DNA of 64,000 nt from Nannocystis punicea (GTDB lineage: Bacteria; Myxococcota_A; Polyangia; Nannocystales; Nannocystaceae). Below the pieces are notes generated by a model. The model ran no database searches and was not told the DNA's origin. It saw only the letters and a list, made by a program, of their open reading frames with translations. Positions 54,831-61,881 of the stretch are shown here, in pieces. Within the stretch, counting starts at the first letter, position 1. Each line of letters begins with the position of its first letter. Position numbers and translations under genes: made by a program. The stretch covers positions 2,418,001 through 2,482,000 of the forward strand of contig NZ_CP114040.1 in assembly GCF_026965555.1 (NCBI RefSeq), read 5' to 3'.

Positions 54831-55381
54831 AGGCTCTCTCCCTCGAAGAGTCGTAGGTCTGCCAGTTTGTAACCAATCGCTTCCTCGGAAACACCCAGAA
54901 TGACCGCCATGTTTTTCACAACGCGCTCTTCGCGCGGCAGCCTGTACCACAACTCCTTGACGAGGACAGATGGCATCAGCAGCTCTGATGCGAATACGTT
55001 TGCCTCGAACTCTCGGCGGCGTTCGAGCGTCCACTCTGCTTCGTTGGAGTACGGTGACGAACGGAAGAAGTTCGAGTCACGGTCAACAAACTCCTCCTGA
55101 TCCTGCAGGTGCAGGAGAGCGTGCCCCAATTCATGGGCAATTGTGAAGCGCTGCCGAATGGGATGATCCTTCTCGTTTACTAAAATTGTTGTCCCTGCTT
55201 CCGAGCGCCGGGCGATCAGACCCGAGAAGTTCTCCTCGCTGAAAAACGCTCTCATGACGCGTATGCCGAGCTTATTTGCGAGCACGACCGGATTGACGGG
55301 TAAGGAATACAGTCCGTGCTCCTGCAGCACCTGCCTTGCAAGTTTCTGAACCTGCGGTTTTGTCGGCGCCCCTGGCACCAT
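54827..55381 (-). CDS. ImmA/IrrE family metallopeptidase
   Basis: 184-aa protein. Zinc motif HELGH at 83-87 (IAHELGHALLHL), third-ligand helix with EFEANVFASELLMP, and RFTIAHELGHALL context typical of ImmA/IrrE (PF06114). ImmA-type enzymes cleave repressor proteins such as ImmR or DdrO and thereby switch on mobile elements or damage responses. No Xre-type repressor is adjacent, unlike the usual pair, so the target may be another operon member. First gene of the operon; the start at 55381 lies close after ACACTATCGG, which may be a -10 element with almost no leader. Confidence 0.88.
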   Translation of the reverse strand: MVPGAPTKPQVQKLARQVLQEHGLYSLPVNPVVLANKLGIRVMRAFFSEENFSGLIARRSEAGTTILVNEKDHPIRQRFTIAHELGHALLHLQDQEEFVDRDSNFFRSSPYSNEAEWTLERRREFEANVFASELLMPSVLVKELWYRLPREERVVKNMAVILGVSEEAIGYKLADLRLFEGESL

Positions 55382-56109
55382 CCGATAGTGTCACAAAATC
55401 TATGGGAACTCTAGGCTTCGCTGCGTGGTGCAGCATCATAGCGATCGGCGTTGAGCGCCGGCTTTGGGACTAGCGAGGCGCTCTTGCGCGCAGAGTTTTA
55501 CGGCGCGCAACGTGGAATAACGCTGTAGAGTGAGCGGTCGTTGCCGCCAACCCTCGACCTCCCCGACGATGCCGTCGCGGCCGGCGAGCATCCCCTCGAG
55601 GATCTGCAGGGCGAGCTGCGGCCTTCCATAACCGGATCATTCTGTTCTGGTTCTGTCGACCAGTACGATCATCCGCATATCCGAGTGCGCCCACTCCCTC
55701 CCGGGGTGGCAACATGCTCAAACCGCTCAAGAACGTCGTAATGCTGAAAGTTTCCTGGAGCTATGACCAAGGCACACGCGGGCTCGTCTTGAGCGACACG
55801 CTCACCCGCGGCTCCGCGTCCTGGGTCGCCGCGGTGAGCCGAACGAGACCGAATAAGCAGCACGCGCGCCGACGCGCGACACTCCTGGTGCCGCTTGGGG
55901 ACTCGGTCGCCCGGGCGAGGGCCCCGGCGATGGTCCAGGGTCGGCCGACAGGCCGCCGACTTCCCGGGGGGTCTGCCCAGGCACGTCGGGTTATGCGCGG
56001 CTGTGAGATCTCCCGCATCGGGTCTAAATTGGGTCAAGTTTGGTACGAATTCCCGATCGGGCCGATCCAAGTGCCGTAAACGCGAGAATCGAGCCCGGCT
56101 GCGGCCTTT
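55382..56109. other. Gene-poor region left of the integrase
   Basis: About 730 bases with no convincing gene. Open frames on both strands lack ribosome sites and recognisable sequence. With the remnant that follows, it looks like decayed DNA at an island junction. No tRNA or obvious attachment repeat was seen. Confidence 0.45.
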
Positions 56110-56292
56110 ATGGTCGACATCGACAACGACGGCTCGTCGGAGATCCTGGTGGTGTCGAACACGGCGCTCAACGGCGGGGTGGTGCCGTTCACGGTCCAGG
56201 CGGTGCGCGATGTCCAGGATCGATGGGTCCAGGGGCGACGGATCTGGAATCAGCACACCTATCACGTGACGAATATGGTACACCTGGTTTAG
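56110..56292 (+). pseudogene. Remnant of an FG-GAP/VCBS repeat protein
   Basis: A 60-codon open fragment contains MVDIDNDGSSEILVVSN, the Asp-rich loop of an FG-GAP/VCBS repeat, followed by VQAVRDVQDRWVQGRRIWNQ and HTYHVTNM, a block that I recognise from long secreted FG-GAP proteins of myxobacteria. The rest of that protein is missing on both sides and the frame ends soon after. Probably the leftover of a gene cut by insertion of the integrase-bearing element. Confidence 0.6.
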
Positions 56293-56404
56293 ATCCGCCC
56301 TGCGCGGCTGTGCACGGGATATTGTGCACTTTCGGACAGGCCTTAAGTCGCTCTAGCTTGGCTCGAATTTGTCTCGAAAACTAGGGGTAGGAAGGTCGGG
56401 GATC

Positions 56405-57994
56405 ATGATCACTGCTGCGTTCGTGCGCGAGTGCAAGCCTCGCGCGAAGATGTACGAAGTCACCTGCGACGCGCTCCCGGGGTTCATCTTGCGGGTCCTG
56501 CCCACGGGCAAGAAGGTCGCGCTGGTGCGATACCGCCTGGACGGCAAGGACCACCGCGAGAAAATCGGACTGCTCGGGCCCGCACTGTCGATTGATGACG
56601 CGCGCCGGCGGGCCGCTGTCATGCTCGCTAATGCTGCCACTACCACGAGCGACGACGAGCAATCCGGCCAGCCGGTCGCGGGCAGGCTCGCTCGAACGAA
56701 ACAGCCGGAACAGGCGCATTCCAAGATCCTCACGGTGCGTGAGCTGGTCCACCGCTTCATCCGCGTTCACGTCGACGTCCATCTCAAGCAGGGCACCGCC
56801 GAGAACTACCACCACCTGCTCGACTCGGTGATCCTACCGAAGCTCGGCGATCGAGATTTCCGCAGCGTGACCAAGGCCGACGTCGAGGAACTGCACGGGG
56901 GCATGAAGGACCGGCCGGGCGCGGCGAACTACCTCGTGTGCGTGATCGGCAGCCTCTACTCGAAGATCATCGAGGACTGGCGGCTCGCTGACATGCGCAA
57001 CCCGGCGCACAAGATCCGGCACTTTGTCATGCGGAAGCGCGAGCGCTTCCTGACGCCCGACGAGCGCCGGCGGATCCACGAGGTCATTCAGGCGGGCCTG
57101 AAGCTCCCGGCCGGACGACGCGGCCACCTGAAGCTGGCGAGCGTCTGGGCCCTCGACCTGCTCGCGCTCACAGGCCGTCGCCGTGACGAGATCCTGACGC
57201 TGACGTGGGAGATGATCGACTGGCAGCACGCGATCCTGAACCTGCCGGACACGAAGACCGGCGAGCTGAAGACGCCGATCTCGGCGCGCGTGCTGGCGCT
57301 GCTGAAGCACATCCACGAGCAGACCGCTGGCCCGCGCTCGGGGTACGTGCTCCGCACGGCGAAGGGGACTCGACTCACCGGGCTGAACAAGACCTGGGAC
57401 AACATCCGCGCCGCCGCAGGCATCCCCGACGTCCGCCTGCACGACCTGCGGCACTCCTTCGCCAGCGATGCGCTCATGAGCGGCGTCCCGCTGGCCGTGG
57501 TCGGCGAGATGCTCGGGCACAAGGAGCCGCGCACCACCAAGCGCTACGCCCACCTGGCGAATCACGTCGTCCGCCAGGCGCTCGAGCTCACGACCGATCG
57601 GATCGTCGAGGCGGTGACGCCGGTCGCCTCCCTCACGCCAGCCCCGTTCACGCCGATGAACAGCAAGCAGTGGAAGGCGATCGCGGCGATGTGCGAGAGT
57701 ACGCGCGGCCGCAACGGTGCGCGCATCGACCTCCGCCGCGTCATCGATGGGATCCGGTGGATCCTGCACACGGGCGCGAAGTGGCGCGAGGTCCCGGCGG
57801 AGTATGGGTCCCCGACGACGTGCTGGCGCTGGTACGAACGCTGGTGCAGCGACGGCACGTGGAAGCAGCTCGCGGCGACCCTTGAGTTGCCGGTTGAGGA
57901 CGGGCGCGAGCCGGGTCGCCGTCCGCCGCGCAATAGGTCGCGTCACAGCATCGCCCCGATCGACGTCACGGCGGTCGAGACAGCAGTGAGCTAA
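56405..57994 (+). CDS. Tyrosine recombinase fused to an IS5-type DUF4096 domain
   Basis: 529-aa protein. Residues 1-~100: DUF4102-like N-terminus (PRAKMYEVTCDALPGFILRV); ~105-210: SAM-like core-binding domain; ~215-400: tyrosine recombinase with catalytic R259 (LTGRRRDEIL), H346 and R349 (LHDLRHSFAS), LGHKEPRTTK, and nucleophile Y381 (KRYAHL). Residues ~418-495 are extra: MNSKQWKAIAAMCESTRGRN, IDGIRWILHTGAKWREVPAE and YERWCSDGTWKQL, the DUF4096 domain that starts IS5/IS1182-type transposases. No DDE domain follows. ATG at 56405 taken; a TTG 12 codons upstream is possible. An active integrase with an additional DNA-binding domain is the simplest reading. Confidence 0.85.
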   Translation: MITAAFVRECKPRAKMYEVTCDALPGFILRVLPTGKKVALVRYRLDGKDHREKIGLLGPALSIDDARRRAAVMLANAATTTSDDEQSGQPVAGRLARTKQPEQAHSKILTVRELVHRFIRVHVDVHLKQGTAENYHHLLDSVILPKLGDRDFRSVTKADVEELHGGMKDRPGAANYLVCVIGSLYSKIIEDWRLADMRNPAHKIRHFVMRKRERFLTPDERRRIHEVIQAGLKLPAGRRGHLKLASVWALDLLALTGRRRDEILTLTWEMIDWQHAILNLPDTKTGELKTPISARVLALLKHIHEQTAGPRSGYVLRTAKGTRLTGLNKTWDNIRAAAGIPDVRLHDLRHSFASDALMSGVPLAVVGEMLGHKEPRTTKRYAHLANHVVRQALELTTDRIVEAVTPVASLTPAPFTPMNSKQWKAIAAMCESTRGRNGARIDLRRVIDGIRWILHTGAKWREVPAEYGSPTTCWRWYERWCSDGTWKQLAATLELPVEDGREPGRRPPRNRSRHSIAPIDVTAVETAVS

Positions 57995-58067
57995 TCGCTT
58001 GCGTAGCCGTCTCCACCTCCGCCGCTACTCGTCCGGTCTGGTGGGGCCATGGTAGGGTCCCCGGCGG

Positions 58068-61000
58068 ATGCCCGACGACGAGCCCGTCTACCGCTGGCTG
58101 CACCTCTCGGACCTGCACCTCGGATGCCGGGATGAGGCGCTGTGGTGGCAGATCGTCGAGAATTTCGAGCGCAGCGTCGACCCCTGGCTGGCCAAGGTTG
58201 GCGCGCCGGACCTGCTCCTGCTCACCGGTGACCTCGCCTGGGCCGGCGCCGAGGGGGAGTACGGTCGCCTCGACCGCTTCCTGGAGCGCCTGCTGGCGAT
58301 GCTCGAGACGAAGACGGGTCGCCGCCCGCTGCTCGTCCCGATCCCCGGCAACCACGACGTCGAGCGCCCGACCGGCGCGCGCCTGCGGCCTTACCGGATC
58401 CTCGACGCCTACGAGACCGACGCCGACGAGGAGGATGTCAAGATCCTCCGCGCCGAGATCTGGGAGAAGCACGACCCCGAATTCGTCGCCGGTCTCTTCA
58501 CCCATTACACCCGCTGGCTCGAGCGCACGGTCGTTCCCCAGCTCACGGGCACGTCCGGCGTCGTGCTGCACCGCTCCTTCTTCCCGGGCGACCTCACCGT
58601 CACGCTGAACCTACCTGGTCGCTTCCCGCTCGCGGTCGTCGGGCTCAACTCCGCGTGGTCGCACTACAAGGCCGGCGACTTCACCGGCAAGCTGCTCCTC
58701 CCCGCCGAGCAGTTCCTGGCCGCGCTGCCCGCTCCGGCCGCCGGGGGTTCCCCGCTCGACGTCTTCCGCCGGGTCGAACGCGCGCTGCTGCTGATGCACC
58801 ACCCGCGCAAGTGGCTCACGACCAAGAGCCGCGAGATCTTCGATGGCCAGATCCACCTCGGCCAGCGGTTCACCGCCTGTCTCTTCGGCCACATGCACGA
58901 GCCCGACGCCGTCAACGTCTCGCAGGCCGGCGGCGCGGCGCGCAGCTTTTATCAGGCGCCGTCGCTGTTCGGCCTCGAGCACCATGGGACCACCAGCGAG
59001 CGGGTCTTCGGCTACACCTTCGGCCAGGTCGCGCAGGGCGGGGAGGTCCGGCTGTGGCCGCTCCGCTCGGTGCGCCGTGGCGATGGCGTGTGGACCTTCG
59101 ACCGCGACGGCTTCTTCCACTGGCCCGGGGACGACCGCGAGGGCGTGCTGCTCCGCCGCGCGGACCCCGAGCCCCGGACGCTCCGGAGCGGCCCGCGGCC
59201 CGCTCCGGCGCCGGACCTCGACCTCGCCGCCTACTGCCGGACCGTCCTCGACGAGACTCGCTATATCCGCCTCGACGGGATCGCCGCCGCCGCCAAGGCT
59301 CTCAACCACCCGATCGAGCGCCTCTACACGCGGCTGCGTACGCACGCGCACGGCAAGGACCTCCGGCGCGACCTCGTCGACCTCGCCGACCTGCTCCCGA
59401 AGCACCACCGCCTGTTGATCGAGGGGCAGCCCGGCTCGGGCAAAACCACCTTTCTAAAGCTCGCGGCCAGCGTGCTCGCGCGGGACTTCCTCGACGAGCC
59501 GTGCCCCGACGGCCCGAGCTGGCGCGCCGTGCACCTCGGCCGGGAGGTCGCGCGGACGCTGCCGATCTTCATCAAGCTCTCGCGCCTGGCGACCTCGACG
59601 GCGAGCAAGGGCGCGGCGCGCCTGCTCGACCACCTCGCCGAGGAGACCACGCCGCGCACCGGCGACACGCCGGAGTTGGCCCGCGCCCGCCGCGAGGCGT
59701 TGGACCGGCGCCTGGTCGGCGGCGAGGCGACGCTCCTGCTCGACGGCCTCGACGAGGTCGGCGACGCCGCGCTGCGCGAGCAGGTGTTCGCGTCGTTGCA
59801 GGACATCCTGCGCGCCTGGCCGAAGTGCCAGGTCGTCGTCACCAGCCGGCCGATCGCCGTCGAACCGCTGCGGGCGCTGGGCTTCGCCCACGCGAGCGTC
59901 ACCCCGTTCGGCCCCGACGAGGTCCGCGCCTACGTCCTGCGCTGGGTCCGCGCCTACTTCGAGACCGACCAGGACAGCACGCGCGGCGCGGCCGAGGAGG
60001 TGTACGCCGAGAAGCTGATCGCCGCGCTGCGCAGCCGGCAGGAGCTGCGCCGCCTCGCCAGCGCGCCGGTGATGCTGACCTGCCTGTGCGTCGTGTACTC
60101 GCACGGCGGCGGCCTGCCCGAGGGGCGCGCCGAGCTCTACCGCGACACAATCCGTTGGCTCGTCGCCGCGCGCGAGCAGACGCGCAAGGATCGCGGTTAC
60201 GGCGAGGTCCGGGTGCAGGAGGCCCTCTCGGTGCTGGCGCTGGCGATGATGGGCGGCGCGAAGGGGCTGAAGCGGCGCGAGATCGGGCTCGCCGATGCGG
60301 CGAAGGTCGTCGCGCCGATCGTCCGCGGGCTCCGCTTCGAGGGGGGCAGCTCCGCGGAGCGGAGCGACGCGCTGCGCGCCTGGCTGCGCTTCGAGTGCGA
60401 GTACAGCGGGGTGATCGAGGAGGTCGGGCGGGGGCAGCTCCAGTTCAAACACCTGACCTTCCAGGAGTACCTCGCGGCCGCCCAGCTCGCGGCGATCGAG
60501 CGGGACGGGTGGTGGACGATCGTCAAGGCGCGCCTTCTGGACGTGCAGTGGCGCGAGACGGTCGACCTGTTCCCCGGCTGCCTGCTCGACCGAGAGCGCG
60601 GCGCGACCTCGGCCGCCGATCACCTCGTCAAGCAGGTACACAAGCTCTGGTCCAGACAGCCGCCGCTGCTGCGGGCGGCGCGGATCACGGCGATCACCGG
60701 CCGCTTCGACCCGGCATTCCGCAGCGCGAAGTACCAGTTGCCGAAGGAACTGGTCGATCGCGACGCCCAGATGCTCGTCCAGACAGAGGGCATCTTTCTC
60801 GCTAGAGGCGACTTGGCGGTGGAGGAGAGGCTGCGGATCGAAGCTGCGGAGGCGATAGGGGTCGCGGGCGACGGCCGGATCGCCGCCGAGCGCTTCGTGA
60901 AAAATCTGCTCCCGGAGAAGGGGCTCTCGGTGCGGCTGGGGAAGTACCTCGTGACGGTGGAGGAGTTCGCGCGGTTCGTCGACGACGGCGGCTATCGGCG

Positions 61001-61559
61001 CGAGGAGCTGTGGGTGGACGACCAGGGTTGGTGGATCCACTCGCACAACGAGTGGGAGGCGCCGGGCGAGTGGGAGGAGCAACTGCGGACACCGAACCGG
61101 CCGGTAGTGTCCGTGTCGTGGTTCGAGGCGATGGCGTACTGCCGCTGGCTGAGCGAGGAGCATCCGGAGTGGCGGGTGCGGTTGCCGACGGAGGCGGAGT
61201 GGATGGCGGTGGCTTCGCCGGACGGGCGTGGGTACCCGTGGGGCGACGAGCCCGAGCCAAGTGACATGCGGGCGAACTTCGGGGGGTTGGTCGCGCCGAC
61301 GCCGGTCGGTATCTACCCCGCAGGCAACGGGAAGTACGGCCACTCAGACCTCGCAGGGAACGTGTGGGAGTGGAGCCTCGACGTCGACAAGGACGACGAG
61401 CAGTTAAGAGGCCGGGGACCCCCGCGGGTCCTATGCGGCGGGTGCTTTTGGTCAGGCGCCGAGGGGATGGTGGCCGCCGCCGGGCGTGTCAGGTACTGGT
61501 CCAGCGGCCGCTACGGCGACGTCGGCTTTCGGGTGGCTGCTGAGCCCGCGAGCCCGTGA
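58068..61559 (+). CDS. Metallophosphoesterase-NACHT-FGE-fold STAND protein
   Basis: 1,163-aa conflict-type protein. Residues 8-~300: calcineurin-like phosphoesterase with D15/H17 (SDLHLG), D55 (TGDLAW), GNHD (94-97), MHHPRKW and GHMHEPD. ~440-760: NACHT NTPase with Walker A GQPGSGKTT (~453), Walker B LLLDGLDEVGD (~558) and TSRP sensor region. ~949-1163: FGE-sulfatase (C-type-lectin-like) fold with RLPTEAEW, YPWGDE, DLAGNVWEW and final GFRVAAEP. The active-site Cys pair of formylglycine-generating enzyme is absent, so the domain should bind a ligand, not catalyse. Expected model: FGE part senses, NACHT oligomerises, phosphoesterase attacks nucleic acid or nucleotide. Its C-terminal coding sequence is a candidate variable region. 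Confidence 0.88.
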   Translation: MPDDEPVYRWLHLSDLHLGCRDEALWWQIVENFERSVDPWLAKVGAPDLLLLTGDLAWAGAEGEYGRLDRFLERLLAMLETKTGRRPLLVPIPGNHDVERPTGARLRPYRILDAYETDADEEDVKILRAEIWEKHDPEFVAGLFTHYTRWLERTVVPQLTGTSGVVLHRSFFPGDLTVTLNLPGRFPLAVVGLNSAWSHYKAGDFTGKLLLPAEQFLAALPAPAAGGSPLDVFRRVERALLLMHHPRKWLTTKSREIFDGQIHLGQRFTACLFGHMHEPDAVNVSQAGGAARSFYQAPSLFGLEHHGTTSERVFGYTFGQVAQGGEVRLWPLRSVRRGDGVWTFDRDGFFHWPGDDREGVLLRRADPEPRTLRSGPRPAPAPDLDLAAYCRTVLDETRYIRLDGIAAAAKALNHPIERLYTRLRTHAHGKDLRRDLVDLADLLPKHHRLLIEGQPGSGKTTFLKLAASVLARDFLDEPCPDGPSWRAVHLGREVARTLPIFIKLSRLATSTASKGAARLLDHLAEETTPRTGDTPELARARREALDRRLVGGEATLLLDGLDEVGDAALREQVFASLQDILRAWPKCQVVVTSRPIAVEPLRALGFAHASVTPFGPDEVRAYVLRWVRAYFETDQDSTRGAAEEVYAEKLIAALRSRQELRRLASAPVMLTCLCVVYSHGGGLPEGRAELYRDTIRWLVAAREQTRKDRGYGEVRVQEALSVLALAMMGGAKGLKRREIGLADAAKVVAPIVRGLRFEGGSSAERSDALRAWLRFECEYSGVIEEVGRGQLQFKHLTFQEYLAAAQLAAIERDGWWTIVKARLLDVQWRETVDLFPGCLLDRERGATSAADHLVKQVHKLWSRQPPLLRAARITAITGRFDPAFRSAKYQLPKELVDRDAQMLVQTEGIFLARGDLAVEERLRIEAAEAIGVAGDGRIAAERFVKNLLPEKGLSVRLGKYLVTVEEFARFVDDGGYRREELWVDDQGWWIHSHNEWEAPGEWEEQLRTPNRPVVSVSWFEAMAYCRWLSEEHPEWRVRLPTEAEWMAVASPDGRGYPWGDEPEPSDMRANFGGLVAPTPVGIYPAGNGKYGHSDLAGNVWEWSLDVDKDDEQLRGRGPPRVLCGGCFWSGAEGMVAAAGRVRYWSSGRYGDVGFRVAAEPASP
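61430..61523 (+). other. Candidate DGR variable region 1
   Basis: Last codons before the 32-bp shared repeat in the metallophosphoesterase-NACHT gene (VLCGGCFWSGAEGMVAAAGR and the following RVRYWSSGRYGDV). At this place related proteins usually read R-GGSW...R-x-GFR; here the surface loop is divergent relative to the neighbour gene while the sequence after it is identical. See findings. Confidence 0.4.
61524..61555 (+). repeat. 32-bp inverted repeat, copy 1
   Basis: Encodes GFRVAAEPAS at the end of the first NACHT gene and is the exact inverted copy of 61901-61932. Similarity continues imperfectly for ~45 bases past the stop codon. Confidence 0.9.
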
Positions 61560-61881
61560 TCCTTGGCCATTGGGCCTCCCGGTGACGCCTTTCGGGGTCA
61601 GAGACGAAGTCCCTGGTCGCCCGCCCGACCGTCTCGACATCCCCGTTCTGCACCAGCGCGCGGACCCGTTGCTCGAAGCGCCGCAGCCTCGCCTGCGGGC
61701 CGGGGCCCGGCCCGCGTCACTCGGTGCCCGAAGTACAGCACCTCCGCGCCGGTCTCGCGCACGCGTGCGGTCGAGTCCTTGAGGCGGCGAGGCGGTCGGG
61801 CGATGGCTGGCGCACGAGCGCCGGCTGATGCCTCCGGCGAGGGGCTCCGCCCCTGGACCTCGGAACGCGTTACCGGGAGAG
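61560..61881. other. Convergent intergenic region between the two NACHT genes
   Basis: 322 bases with no gene. Its two outer ~45 bases are imperfect inverted copies of each other, extending the 32-bp repeats. The middle is GC-rich and shows inverted segments (GGGGCTCCGCCCC at 61843-61855) that could act as a bidirectional terminator or as the hairpin that follows DGR variable regions. Confidence 0.5.
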
